This document shows, one piece after another, positions 17,879-26,843 of a stretch of DNA of 64,000 nucleotides; positions within the stretch are counted from its first letter, which is position 1; every line of letters starts with the position of its first letter. Source of the DNA: SZAS-103 sp038226665 (GTDB lineage Bacteria > Pseudomonadota > Gammaproteobacteria > Xanthomonadales > Xanthomonadaceae); contig JBBRQI010000003.1 of the NCBI GenBank assembly GCA_038226665.1, positions 114,176-178,175 on the forward strand, given 5' to 3'. The position numbers and the translations under genes were made by a program. Below the pieces are notes generated by a model. It was not told the DNA's origin. It saw only the letters and a program-made list of their open reading frames with translations, and ran no database searches.

Positions 17879-19057
17879 TCACTCGCCGAGCAGGTTGTAT
17901 TGGGGCTTGATCGTGCCCCAGTTCTTGCAGCTCGGGCACTGCCAGTGGTGCGCGCGCGCGCCGAATCCGCAACGCCCACAGCGGTAGGACGGCGATCGCA
18001 CCAGCAATTGGTCACTGATCTGCTTGAGTGTGACCAACGTGCCGACTGCATCATCGGCGTTCTCCAGGCTCAGCTCGATCAAGGCCGCCTGTCCACGCAC
18101 GGATGGACGCTGGCGAACCTGCTTTGACAGAAACTTGCGTGCGACATCCACGCCTTCTTCGTCGCGCAGGATGCGGCTCAATGCCAGGACCGGAGAAAAC
18201 CCCGGGTAGCGCTCGATCATCTCGGTCAGGAAGGCGCGCGCGCGACTCGTATCCTGTCCGCGCTGATAGGCATCGAGCAGCGGCTTGATCACCTCGGGCA
18301 GGTAATCGACGTCCTGCCGCGCCACCCGTTCGAACGCGCGGATCGCCGCGGCATCGTTGCCCGCGACCAGTTCGATCTGGCCTTCGAGGATGCCGGCGCG
18401 CGTGCTGTGCGGATCGGCGGCATAGGCATCCGCGATACGCGCATGTGCTGCATCGAGATCGCCCTGCAAGCGCGCCTGTTCGGCCAGTTCGCATTGGAAT
18501 TGCGCAATCAGTACGCCCATCGGCTCGCCAGTCGCGGACTCGAAACTGCGCGCATGCAGGATCGCCTTGTCCCAGTCGCGCTCCGCCTGGTAAATCGAAA
18601 TCAGATGACGCAAAGCCTGCGGCACCGACACGTCGGCCTGCACGAGATCGGTGAACAGGGTTTCGGCGCGATCGAGCAGGCCCGAACGCATGTAATCCTC
18701 GCCAAGCTCGAGCATCGCGTATTTCTTCTGTTCCTCGTTCAAGCCGGGGCGCGCGATCAGGTTCTGGTGCAGACGGATTGCGCGATCGACCTCGCCACGC
18801 CGACGGAACAGATAGCCCAGCGAGAACTGGGTTTCGACGGTGTCCTTGTCGACTTCGGCCAATTGCAGGAACAATTCGATCGCCTTGTCCGGCTGCTCGT
18901 TCAGCAGGTAGTTCAGGCCACGAAAATAAGTCTTCGACAAGCGGCTGACACGGCGTCCGGTTTGCGCTGCCCCGCCCCGCCGCCCGGCGTACCAGCCGCT
19001 GACCGCTGCGACTGGCAGCAACGCGATGACGAGGTATACGAAAACGCCGGAGGTCAT
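17879..19057 (-). CDS. lapB: Lipopolysaccharide assembly protein B (YciM)
   Basis: 392 residues. One N-terminal membrane helix (residues about 4-22) is followed by a long TPR array. A C-terminal rubredoxin-like zinc/iron knuckle is present: CGRCGF and, 12 residues later, CPSC. LapB brings LpxC to the FtsH protease and so balances lipid A against phospholipid. Its start overlaps the lapA stop by 4 nt, and the polysaccharide transferase follows 11 nt later. Confidence 0.94.
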   Translation of the reverse strand: MTSGVFVYLVIALLPVAAVSGWYAGRRGGAAQTGRRVSRLSKTYFRGLNYLLNEQPDKAIELFLQLAEVDKDTVETQFSLGYLFRRRGEVDRAIRLHQNLIARPGLNEEQKKYAMLELGEDYMRSGLLDRAETLFTDLVQADVSVPQALRHLISIYQAERDWDKAILHARSFESATGEPMGVLIAQFQCELAEQARLQGDLDAAHARIADAYAADPHSTRAGILEGQIELVAGNDAAAIRAFERVARQDVDYLPEVIKPLLDAYQRGQDTSRARAFLTEMIERYPGFSPVLALSRILRDEEGVDVARKFLSKQVRQRPSVRGQAALIELSLENADDAVGTLVTLKQISDQLLVRSPSYRCGRCGFGARAHHWQCPSCKNWGTIKPQYNLLGE

Positions 19058-19350
19058 GCCGGATTATTCGCTTGAAAGGATTGTGTCGTAGCCGCTGCCG
19101 AACGTACCGCGTCCATCTCGCGACGCGCCTTGCGCAACTGGAGCCGGAGCGGCCAAACGATGCCGACAGATACGGCGATCCCGCCAAGTAGCGCACCGGC
19201 GAGCACCGCGATCAACAGCGCGACGCCGAGACTCGCCGAAACGACGAACCAGTGGAAATCGATGTTGACGGATTGCGGATTGAACGCGCCGAACAACACA
19301 CCGCCGGCCATGAAGGCCAAGGCAATCAGGATTTGCAACAGGACGCGCAT
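19054..19350 (-). CDS. lapA: Lipopolysaccharide assembly protein A domain protein (YciS)
   Basis: 98 residues with two membrane helices (about 3-22 and 38-62) separated by the conserved segment FNPQSVNIDFHWF, then a basic cytoplasmic tail. It is the partner of LapB in most gammaproteobacteria. It is translationally coupled to lapB and lies 88 nt downstream of ihfB. Confidence 0.92.
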   Translation of the reverse strand: MRVLLQILIALAFMAGGVLFGAFNPQSVNIDFHWFVVSASLGVALLIAVLAGALLGGIAVSVGIVWPLRLQLRKARREMDAVRSAAATTQSFQANNPA

Positions 19351-19438
19351 GGGATGGCCTCTTCGCTCACACAGGGCGCAGCTTATCTGAGGCGGGCGAA
19401 CAGCGGCGTCGGCGCGACCCGGTTTGATGCGGCGCGAT

Positions 19439-19747
19439 TCAATCCGTTGTTCGGATCGACGTCTGGTTGTGCAGGTTCACGCGCTCGCGCAATTCCTTGC
19501 CGGGTTTGAAATGCGGCACGTGCTTGCCGGTCAGCGCGACCGAATCGCCAGTCTTGGGATTACGGCCGATGCGAGCCGGCCGGAAATGCAGGGAGAAACT
19601 GCCGAAGCCGCGGATCTCGATGCGATCGCCGTGGGTGAGCGCGTCGCTCATCATCTCCAGCAAGGTCTTCACCGCGAGATCGACGTCGTCGGCCTTCAGG
19701 TGGGCCTGTCTCTGGGCGAGGATTTCGATGAGTTCGGACTTGGTCAT
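19439..19747 (-). CDS. ihfB: Integration host factor subunit beta
   Basis: 102 residues. The start MTKSELIEILA and the DNA-contacting arm segment GRNPKTGDSVALTGKHVPHFKPGKELRERV are characteristic of IHF beta, which forms a heterodimer with IHF alpha and bends DNA at specific sites. The order rpsA-ihfB-lapA is the conserved one. A strong hairpin at 19795-19818 lies between rpsA and this gene. Confidence 0.96.
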   Translation of the reverse strand: MTKSELIEILAQRQAHLKADDVDLAVKTLLEMMSDALTHGDRIEIRGFGSFSLHFRPARIGRNPKTGDSVALTGKHVPHFKPGKELRERVNLHNQTSIRTTD

Positions 19748-19794
19748 GCTTATGCGTAGTCGCTCAGGTTACCGCTAAAAACTTTGGCGATTGC

Positions 19795-19818
19795 CGCGAC
19801 CCGATTTTCCGGGTCGCG
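19795..19818. repeat. Hairpin between rpsA and ihfB
   Basis: CGCGACCCG (19795-19803) and CGGGTCGCG (19810-19818) are perfectly complementary with a 6-nt loop. In the rpsA direction the stem is followed by a short GC-mixed stretch and then TTTTT about 13 nt later. It may act as a partial terminator or processing site after rpsA. Confidence 0.65.
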
Positions 19819-19846
19819 ACGTTTCGCTGATCACTGCGGGCAAACT

Positions 19847-21529
19847 TTATTCGGCTTTGTTCATCTTCTCGCGCAGCAACGCACCGAGCGAGGACGTGCC
19901 GGTGTTGGCGTTGGCCGATTGCGAGTAATCCTCCATCACCTGCTGCACGTCGGCCTCGTCCTTCGCGCGGATCGAGAGCTGCAGCACGCGGCCCTTGCGG
20001 TCCATGCCGATGAACTTGGCTTCGATGCTGTCGCCAACCTTGAGGTGCTGGCTGGCGTCGTCGATGCGTTCCTTGGCGATGTCGGAGGCGCGGATATAGC
20101 CCTCCATTGCATCGCCGAGATCGATGGTTGCACCGCGCGGATCGACTTCTTTCACCGTGCCGGTCAACAGGCTGCCCTTCGGATGCGCGGCCATGAACTG
20201 GCCGAACGGATCCTGCTCGAGTTGCTTGACGCCGAGCGAGATGCGCTCGCGCTCCGGATCGACCGCCAGCACGACGGCTTCGAGGGTGTCGCCCTTTTTG
20301 TAGTTGCGCGCAACGTCTTCGCCCGTGGAATTCCACGAAATGTCGGACAGGTGCACGAGGCCATCAATGCCGCCATCCAGGCCGATGAAGATGCCGAAAT
20401 CGGTGATCGACTTGATCTGGCCCGACACCTTGTCGCCCTTGTTGTTCAACGCAGCGAACGCTTCCCACGGATTCGGCTGGCACTGCTTCATGCCGAGCGA
20501 AATGCGGCGACGCTCTTCATCCACGTCGAGCACCATGACCTGGGTTTCGTCGCCGACCTGCACCATCTTGGACGGGTTGACATTCTTGTTGGTCCAGTCC
20601 ATTTCGGACACGTGCACGAGGCCTTCGACGCCCGGCTCGATCTCGACGAACGCGCCGTAATCGGTGACGTTGGAGATCTTGCCGAACAGACGCGCGCCAT
20701 TCGGATAACGACGCGTGATGTTGTCCCACGGATCCTCGCCGAGCTGCTTGAGGCCGAGGCTGACGCGGTTGCGCTCGCGGTCGTACTTGAGCACGCGCAC
20801 ATCGAGCTCGTCGCCGACGTTGACCACTTCGGACGGATGGCGCACGCGCTTCCACGCCATGTCGGTGATATGCAGCAGGCCGTCGATGCCGCCGAGATCC
20901 ACGAACGCGCCGTAGTCGGTGAGGTTCTTGACCACGCCCTTGATGACCACGCCTTCGACCAGCTTGTCCATCAGCTGCTCGCGCTCTTCCGAGTGCTCGC
21001 TCTCGACCACGGCGCGACGCGAAACCACCACGTTGTTGCGCTTGCGATCAAGCTTGATGAGCTTGAACTCGAGTTCCTTACCTTCCAGGTAGCCGGGATC
21101 GCGCACGGGGCGCACATCGACCAGCGAACCGGGCAGGAACGCGCGAACATCCTTGATGTCGACGGTGAATCCGCCCTTGACCTTGCCGCTGATGCGGCCG
21201 GTGATGGTGGCGTTGGCGGTCAGCGCTTCCTCGAGTTCATCCCACACCATCGAACGCTTGGCTTTCTCGCGCGACAGCACGGTTTCGCCGAAGCCGTTTT
21301 CAAGGAACTCGAGCGCGACCTTCACTTCGTCGCCCACGTTGACGTTGAGCACGCCATTGTCGTCGCGGAACTGTTCGATCGGCACGATGCCTTCGGACTT
21401 CAGGCCTGCGTTGATCACCACCACATCGGAACGTACTTCGACGATGGTGCCGATGACGATGCTGCCGGGCTTGAGCTTGGCGATGCCGAGCTGGCTCTGT
21501 TCGAACAGTTCTGCAAATGATTCGGTCAT
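19847..21529 (-). CDS. rpsA: 30S ribosomal protein S1
   Basis: 560 residues from ATG 21527-21529 (MTESFAELFEQSQ); the upstream extension of the frame lacks family similarity. Six S1 repeats are visible, with recurring blocks such as GIDGLLHITDMAW, GVEGLVHVSEMDW and GIDGLVHLSDISW. S1 binds mRNA leaders at the platform of the small subunit. It lies between cmk and ihfB, the usual arrangement. S1 usually represses its own translation, but I did not identify the leader structure here. Confidence 0.97.
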   Translation of the reverse strand: MTESFAELFEQSQLGIAKLKPGSIVIGTIVEVRSDVVVINAGLKSEGIVPIEQFRDDNGVLNVNVGDEVKVALEFLENGFGETVLSREKAKRSMVWDELEEALTANATITGRISGKVKGGFTVDIKDVRAFLPGSLVDVRPVRDPGYLEGKELEFKLIKLDRKRNNVVVSRRAVVESEHSEEREQLMDKLVEGVVIKGVVKNLTDYGAFVDLGGIDGLLHITDMAWKRVRHPSEVVNVGDELDVRVLKYDRERNRVSLGLKQLGEDPWDNITRRYPNGARLFGKISNVTDYGAFVEIEPGVEGLVHVSEMDWTNKNVNPSKMVQVGDETQVMVLDVDEERRRISLGMKQCQPNPWEAFAALNNKGDKVSGQIKSITDFGIFIGLDGGIDGLVHLSDISWNSTGEDVARNYKKGDTLEAVVLAVDPERERISLGVKQLEQDPFGQFMAAHPKGSLLTGTVKEVDPRGATIDLGDAMEGYIRASDIAKERIDDASQHLKVGDSIEAKFIGMDRKGRVLQLSIRAKDEADVQQVMEDYSQSANANTGTSSLGALLREKMNKAE

Positions 21530-21699
21530 TGTTGTGAATATCCGGTTGAACACACGGATCGCAGGGCATGGCCCGTTGTGCGATCCACCCTTGTGCGGCG
21601 CTTGCACGCCTGTTGGTTGAGGAAGACCGCGACAGGATTGTCGCGGAGCTGTTCTGCTGTGGTGCTATTCGCGCTTGCGAAAAACTAACGCGCGATGGT

Positions 21700-22383
21700 C
21701 TACAGTCGGAATGAATCCGGCAGCAAAGCCAACACGCGTTCGACAACGCGTTCCACCGGCACGTCGGTCGTATCGATCAGCACCGCATCATCAGCGGGCT
21801 TCAGCGGTGCGACCACGCGTTCGGCATCGCGCGCATCGCGGGCGAGAATCTCACGCAGCAGATCGTTAAGATTAACTGAAACCCCTTTGTCTTTCAACTG
21901 CTTATAGCGTCTATCAGCACGTTGGGCAGCACTGGCGGTCAGGAACACCTTGAAGCCCGCATCCGGAAAGATCACCGTCCCCATGTCACGGCCGTCCGCC
22001 ACCAGTCCGGGCAACTGACGAAAACCGTGCTGCAGGTCGACCAACGCCGCCCGCACCGCAGGGATCGACGCAATCGCCGAAGCGGCCATGCCAGCGGCTT
22101 CGGTGCGCAGATCGTCGGTGGCGTCCACCCCGTCCACCAGCACCCGCGGCTCGGCATCGCCATCGGTGTGGAAGCGGATCTCCGTCTGCCGGGCGCGGCT
22201 GGCCACCGCCGCGTGATCGGTCAAATCCACCTTGTGCCTGCTGGCGGCAAGCCCAACCGCGCGATACAGCGCCCCGGAATCCAGATAATGCCAACCGAGC
22301 CGCCCAGCCGTGATCCGGCTGATCGTGCCCTTGCCCGATCCGGACGGGCCGTCGATGGTGAGTACGGGTGCGGTCGAGTCCAT
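21700..22383 (-). CDS. cmk: Cytidylate kinase
   Basis: 227 residues. The P-loop GPSGSGKGT is at residues 12-20, and LDSGALYR, GRDMGTVIFPDA and the ARDARD lid segment follow. It phosphorylates CMP and dCMP. The gap to rpsA is 170 nt. The upstream neighbour is the AT-rich ATPase gene, 91 nt away. Confidence 0.96.
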   Translation of the reverse strand: MDSTAPVLTIDGPSGSGKGTISRITAGRLGWHYLDSGALYRAVGLAASRHKVDLTDHAAVASRARQTEIRFHTDGDAEPRVLVDGVDATDDLRTEAAGMAASAIASIPAVRAALVDLQHGFRQLPGLVADGRDMGTVIFPDAGFKVFLTASAAQRADRRYKQLKDKGVSVNLNDLLREILARDARDAERVVAPLKPADDAVLIDTTDVPVERVVERVLALLPDSFRL

Positions 22384-22474
22384 CGGGCTCTGCCTTGCGA
22401 AAGGACAGCCATTCTAGCGGGGTGGTGGTGGGCTTGGTGTTGGATCTGCACACGACCCTTAGCAGCCGCCAGCT

Positions 22475-24706
22475 TTATGGAGTTGCATCTAATGCAAGAG
22501 CGATGTAGGCATCTCCCATCATCATTTTGTAGTGCGCATCGTGGCGCGATTTTTCGAAGATCGCTCTGAACACATTGAGATAAGTCTCGGTCGAAGAATC
22601 GTCAATCGATATGTACAGGTCATCGCTAGTATCGTGAGAACCAGAGTTCACCCAAGAGAACAGCGACTTGCAGATCAACTTGTCTTTGCCCTCGAACATC
22701 GCGTAGAGCTTATCGGGGTCAACGCTGCCTAATATCCGAAAATATCCCTCCAATATGCGACGCAGCGTGTTCTGAATCGTAAGATTTGACCGGACAGGGT
22801 TCCGCACCTCAGCCCACAACAATTCGTAGGAAGTCTTGATCGGATTCGAATCGTGCTTCGTTACCTTTGAATTGTGCCCGATCTTGCGCACGATCCAAAA
22901 CGTCTCATCGTTCATGGCACCGCTGCCACGCTTAGGATTGAAAGTGACTTCCTTGTGAAAATACACATTGTGTGTGAGAACGAAAACTTGCTTGATGTGC
23001 CCGGTTCCACTGCGCACTTCCTCGAACAGACCTTTGATGAGACTTCCGACGATGAATACCGTATCACTATCCACACTGGAGACAGGGTCATCAAATATGA
23101 CCACGCGATCGGTTGTGATTCCGCTCTCGGAATTGCTTCCCTTCAAAAGATGATAAAAGTAAAGGAAGGTGACGAAAGATCTCTCCCCTTCACTCAAGCT
23201 TTCCTTCGCGTCACTTCCATCGGAGCGAACCAATTTGTAGAGCGAGCCGCTGTCTGCCTTCGCAAGCGAGAACCCACAATGGCCAAATGAACGCAAGAGC
23301 GCGTTTATTCCGTCAATGGTTGGCTGAATGCTCGTGGTTTGCTGCTCTAACATTCGAATTTCGGCAATCTTTGCAGTATTGTCCTTCGTCGCATTTGCAA
23401 CTTGCTCTGTAATTGAAACAATTGCCTTGTTCAGTCCAGCTCGCTTTTTTTCATAGGTAGCTAAATCCGTCTTGAGCTCGACTTCAAGAAGATACTTCCA
23501 CACTTGTGCTGTCAGTTTGTGTCTCTCTTGCGCAAGATTCGCGATCATTTTGTTGTGATCAGCTATCTGGGAATTTGCGTCGTCGATGAGCGCCTTCACC
23601 GCAGAGGCTATGCCTGTGAGAGAGTCCAACTCGACACTTCGGCTAGGCTCCTTCTTCTTGACGGCAAGTCGCTGAACGTTAACCGTGATCTTGGAGTCAA
23701 GCAGAGCCTTTTCAGCCTTCAATTTTTCGATATCTATGAATCTGAAAGGACTATTAATAATAGAGGTGACGTGATTCTGAAGTCTCTCGGAATCGGTCTT
23801 GTAGCTGTTGTCAAGGCTGATTATCGCCTTGCTGTCTCTCTCAAATGTTTCGTCAAAATATTCACGCAAGCTACGTGCGAATACGTCTGTTGTACTCTGC
23901 TGGCAAAAAGGACATAGACGGTCGTTCACATCATAGAAAGTGCGGCCTTCCTTGACCCAGTCGCTGTTGCCCAACTTAAGAATCATTGATGCAATATCTA
24001 CATCTTCGCTGCCAATGACGCACTTCTTGAGAAATTGATTGGACTCGTGGGCAATGACTGCCGTCATCTCTACAATCGGAATGACGCTTTCGATAATAGG
24101 AGATGTGCCGAACACCGCTTCCGCTCTCTTTTCGAGATGAACTAGTGATTCCAGCAACGTCGAATTCGTAAGATGTTCTTGTAGCACTTTGGCCTTGAAG
24201 TTAGACGCGTTGTTCCGGAACCCCTCAAACGCTCCTGCGAACCTCACGTCGTACTTCTGCTTTTGCGACCAGCACGTTTCCTTGAATTCCGTCTCAAGAG
24301 CGGCCAACTCGCTTTTCTTTCCGCCAACGCCATCATCTCCATGTAAGGCATGGTTTAACGATTGGATCTTCGCCGCCAACTCGTCGAGATCAGCCTTTGC
24401 CTTGACGATTTTATTGAAGGCTTCGACATTCTTTTCGCCAAGAGTGAATATGCCTTTGAGCTCGGCAGGCTGGTTAAAATTCTTTTCGACGAAGTCTCGA
24501 TTGTAGACTACCGCTTGCAGCTTAGTTCCGCCCTTCCATGCGATGTTGCACGTTGGATAGTTGACCTCGTCCGCAATCACTCTCGTGATCGTGGTCTTGC
24601 CAACTCCGTTCGTACCGAATACGAAATTGAATCGGGCTAACCCAGTCAATATTTCCGGTGGACTACCGTATGTTGCAACACCTGCAATCCGAATGGAGTC
24701 GATCAT
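22475..24706 (-). CDS. AAA ATPase with zinc-hook motif; candidate RloC-type anticodon nuclease
   Basis: 743 residues from ATG 24704-24706 with an AAGGGG ribosome-binding site. It is an ABC/SMC-like ATPase of the AAA_13 kind: Walker A GTNGVGKTT (31-39), long helical arms, a hook-like CPFC (265-268), signature SLSEGERSF (503-511), Walker B VIFDDP (536-541) and H-loop LTHN (577-580). The C-terminal part carries Arg649, Glu653 (RRILE) and His691 (NSGSH), in the order of the Arg-Glu-His catalytic triad of PrrC and RloC. RloC pairs such a nuclease with a Rad50-like zinc hook and cuts tRNA anticodons in response to phage or DNA damage. No restriction-modification genes adjoin it. Base composition is visibly more AT-rich than the neighbours, suggesting transfer. 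A generic AAA_13 protein without nuclease activity is the alternative. Confidence 0.6.
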   Translation of the reverse strand: MIDSIRIAGVATYGSPPEILTGLARFNFVFGTNGVGKTTITRVIADEVNYPTCNIAWKGGTKLQAVVYNRDFVEKNFNQPAELKGIFTLGEKNVEAFNKIVKAKADLDELAAKIQSLNHALHGDDGVGGKKSELAALETEFKETCWSQKQKYDVRFAGAFEGFRNNASNFKAKVLQEHLTNSTLLESLVHLEKRAEAVFGTSPIIESVIPIVEMTAVIAHESNQFLKKCVIGSEDVDIASMILKLGNSDWVKEGRTFYDVNDRLCPFCQQSTTDVFARSLREYFDETFERDSKAIISLDNSYKTDSERLQNHVTSIINSPFRFIDIEKLKAEKALLDSKITVNVQRLAVKKKEPSRSVELDSLTGIASAVKALIDDANSQIADHNKMIANLAQERHKLTAQVWKYLLEVELKTDLATYEKKRAGLNKAIVSITEQVANATKDNTAKIAEIRMLEQQTTSIQPTIDGINALLRSFGHCGFSLAKADSGSLYKLVRSDGSDAKESLSEGERSFVTFLYFYHLLKGSNSESGITTDRVVIFDDPVSSVDSDTVFIVGSLIKGLFEEVRSGTGHIKQVFVLTHNVYFHKEVTFNPKRGSGAMNDETFWIVRKIGHNSKVTKHDSNPIKTSYELLWAEVRNPVRSNLTIQNTLRRILEGYFRILGSVDPDKLYAMFEGKDKLICKSLFSWVNSGSHDTSDDLYISIDDSSTETYLNVFRAIFEKSRHDAHYKMMMGDAYIALALDATP

Positions 24707-24765
24707 GTACTCGCCCCTTAAATGAATCTATCTGCAAGACGAATTTTAAGATTGTTTAGCAGCAG

Positions 24766-24789
24766 CGAGGTTAGTCGCTACACACCTCG
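24766..24789. repeat. Short hairpin upstream of the RloC-like gene
   Basis: CGAGGT (24766-24771) and ACCTCG (24784-24789) form a 6-bp stem with a 12-nt loop in the 172-nt gap between the RloC-like gene and the serine hydrolase gene. It could be a weak terminator of the hydrolase transcript or an operator. The remaining bases of the gap show no gene. Confidence 0.35.
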
Positions 24790-24878
24790 AATCCATCACG
24801 CTCGACGGCGCTGGAATCGGCCGTCACAGAGCAGGTCTCATCGAAGTGCAAACGCTTGGCTGGTCCAGTTACGGGTAC

Positions 24879-26345
24879 CTATCGATTATCCGGATCCGCA
24901 TGGACCTGGAAGTCCGCGATCTTCCCCTTCGCGTCCAGAACCACCACCACGACACGCGTATCCCCGACCGGCCCGATTCGAAACACCGAGCGCACGCCCC
25001 CATCGCTATCCTTGCGCTTGATCAGCACCAGTGGTGCGGCCTCCCATTTCGCCGGTAGCTGACTGCGCATGTCCACCGCGTCGTTGGGGTTGAAGCTGTA
25101 TCCCGTATCCGCCGCAAAGTCGCTCGCGACGTTCTTCGCTGCCAGGATCTTCTGCAGCACCTCGCGCAGGTGCGCGGCGATCTCCGGCTTGGTGTCAGCG
25201 ATCGGGGGGTTCGTCTTCGGCATTACCGCCGGTTCCACCATCCCCGCGACGACGCGCGCAATGTAGCCGGGGTTGGAATGGCCGGCGTCGAGGTTGGTCA
25301 GCACCACCACCGTCAGCTTGTCGTCCACGTAACGGTTGATGCTGCAAGTGAAGCCCTGCCAGGCACCGTCGTGGGAGATCGTGCGGTGGCCGTTCATGTC
25401 GCCCTTGGCCCAACCGAAGCCGTAGCCGGAATCGTTTGGTTTGCCGTCGTTGAGGACGAACGGGGTGAACATCTGGTCGAGCGACTTCTTGCTCAGAAGG
25501 GTGGTGCCGTAGAATGCGCGATCCCATTTTTCGAGGTCGACGACGTTGAAGTAGAGCGTGCCGTCGGCGGTGGAGTTCAGGCTGGGGGCGACCCAGGTCT
25601 GATTCTTCAACTGATCACCGCCGATCTCGTAGCCCGCGGCGCGTCCGGGAATGATGTCACTGTCGGAGATGATGCGCGTGGAGGTCATGCCGAGCGGCGC
25701 GAAGATCCTGTCGTGCAGGTAGTCGCCGTAGTACTGGCCGGTCACCTTGTGGATCAGCACGCCGAGCAGGGCGTAGTTGGTGTTGCGGTAGTCCCACTTG
25801 TCGCCAGGCTTGAACTCGATCGGAAGGGTTTCGATCTTCTTCACCAGTTCGTCCTCGGTGAAGTCCTTGCGCTTGTCGAAGATGGCGCCGGGCAGCATCC
25901 GCGCATCGTCCTCGTATTCGGCCAAGCCCGAGGTGTGCGAGAGCAGGTTCTTCACTTTGATCGCCTTCCAGCTTGCCGGCGCATCCGTGAAGTATTTGCT
26001 GATACTGTCGTCGAGGCCGACTTTGCCCTGCTCCACCAGCATCATCACCGCGGTCGCGGCGAACTGCTTGCCGACCGATCCGGATTGCATCGAGGTGGTC
26101 GGCGTCACCGGCGCGTTCCATTCGACATTCGCAAGCCCGTAACCCTTTGCGAGCACCGCGTGGCCGTCGCGATAGATGCCGACCTCCGCACCGGGGATGC
26201 GCTCGCGCGCCATTTCGGCGGTGACGTAGCGGTCGATGGCGGCGGTCTGGGCGGGCGTCAATGCGCCGGATTGCGCTTGGGCTGGTCTCCCGGCAGCGGC
26301 CAGCGCAAGGACGAGTAATACAGCAGAAAGGGGCTTTGGGGGCAT
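24879..26345 (-). CDS. Exported serine hydrolase of the class C beta-lactamase family
   Basis: 488 residues. A signal peptide (MPPKPLSAVLLVLALAAAG...AQA) is followed by a beta-lactamase/D-aminopeptidase-like domain. It has catalytic SVGK (Ser90, Lys93), a Tyr-x-Asn motif in WDYRNTNYALLG and HDG in place of the third KTG box. A C-terminal region of about 100 residues (DTKPEIAAHLREVL...) is not part of the hydrolase fold. Relatives include periplasmic esterases and D-Ala-D-Ala-type peptidases; substrate cannot be told from sequence. It stands alone, 224 nt divergent from rpmJ. Confidence 0.85.
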   Translation of the reverse strand: MPPKPLSAVLLVLALAAAGRPAQAQSGALTPAQTAAIDRYVTAEMARERIPGAEVGIYRDGHAVLAKGYGLANVEWNAPVTPTTSMQSGSVGKQFAATAVMMLVEQGKVGLDDSISKYFTDAPASWKAIKVKNLLSHTSGLAEYEDDARMLPGAIFDKRKDFTEDELVKKIETLPIEFKPGDKWDYRNTNYALLGVLIHKVTGQYYGDYLHDRIFAPLGMTSTRIISDSDIIPGRAAGYEIGGDQLKNQTWVAPSLNSTADGTLYFNVVDLEKWDRAFYGTTLLSKKSLDQMFTPFVLNDGKPNDSGYGFGWAKGDMNGHRTISHDGAWQGFTCSINRYVDDKLTVVVLTNLDAGHSNPGYIARVVAGMVEPAVMPKTNPPIADTKPEIAAHLREVLQKILAAKNVASDFAADTGYSFNPNDAVDMRSQLPAKWEAAPLVLIKRKDSDGGVRSVFRIGPVGDTRVVVVVLDAKGKIADFQVHADPDNR

Positions 26346-26506
26346 GGTCTGGATCCTGCGGGGTTAGTTTTTGTTTTTGCGATCGACAAGCCTAGCGCAA
26401 ATCGAGGATGCGACTCCCGACCGCGACTTCCTGACGCGGCATGCCGGATTGGCTGGGTGGCGCTTCCGCCGGCCCCGGTATGCTGCCGATTGTCATTGCC
26501 AAGCTG

Positions 26507-26535
26507 TTGAATCGCCGCGGCTTTCCAGCTACCAT
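26507..26535 (+). promoter_or_regulatory. Predicted sigma-70 promoter of rpmJ
   Basis: TTGAAT (26507-26512) and TACCAT (26530-26535) are separated by 17 nt and end 34 nt before the rpmJ start codon. Confidence 0.5.
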
Positions 26536-26569
26536 GCGCGGCTTACCCTCTCGCTGTGAGTCAACCTTC

Positions 26570-26695
26570 ATGAAAGTCCTGTCCTCCCTGAAGTCCGCCA
26601 AGACCCGTCACCGCGACTGCAAGGTCGTGCGTCGCCGTGGCAAGGTGTTCGTGATCTGCAAGTCGAACCCGCGCTTCAAGGCACGCCAGCGCTGA
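26570..26695 (+). CDS. rpmJ: 50S ribosomal protein L36, cysteine-poor form
   Basis: 41 residues (MKVLSSLKSAKTRHRD, with a VVRRRGKVFVICKSNPRFKARQR-type end). It keeps only two cysteines and lacks the full Cys-Cys-Cys-His zinc ribbon of the other L36 type, so it is the zinc-independent paralogue type (YkgO-like). Xanthomonads carry this form as their normal L36. It is a single-gene unit with its own promoter and a terminator 32 nt downstream. Confidence 0.93.
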   Translation: MKVLSSLKSAKTRHRDCKVVRRRGKVFVICKSNPRFKARQR

Positions 26696-26726
26696 ACCAG
26701 CCGCGCGCGCAGCAGGTGCATTGCCG

Positions 26727-26748
26727 GGGCCGCGTCATGCGGCCCTTT
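26727..26748 (+). terminator. Intrinsic terminator after rpmJ
   Basis: GGGCCGC (26727-26733) pairs with GCGGCCC (26739-26745) around GTCAT and is followed by TTT. It lies 32 nt beyond the rpmJ stop. Confidence 0.7.
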
Positions 26749-26843
26749 GCATGCATGGAACCCTTGCGCGTGGCGATGCGAGCCCAGTTCTGATAAAAAG
26801 CACGCTGATACAACTGCTGCGTTCCATTACTGGGGAGAGAGCC

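Noticed and set aside
19784..21520. 578-codon plus-strand frame opposite rpsA
   Set aside because: It mirrors the six S1 repeats on the other strand, which explains its repetitive look; rpsA is certain.
24766..24810. Sequence resembling part of a tRNA (CCTCGAATCC near a small hairpin)
   Set aside because: No acceptor stem, anticodon arm or full T arm can be folded around it.
24722..25021. 99-codon plus-strand frame starting between the RloC-like gene and the serine hydrolase
   Set aside because: More than half of it is antisense to the hydrolase C-terminus, and its sequence is Arg/Ser/His-rich without coding character.
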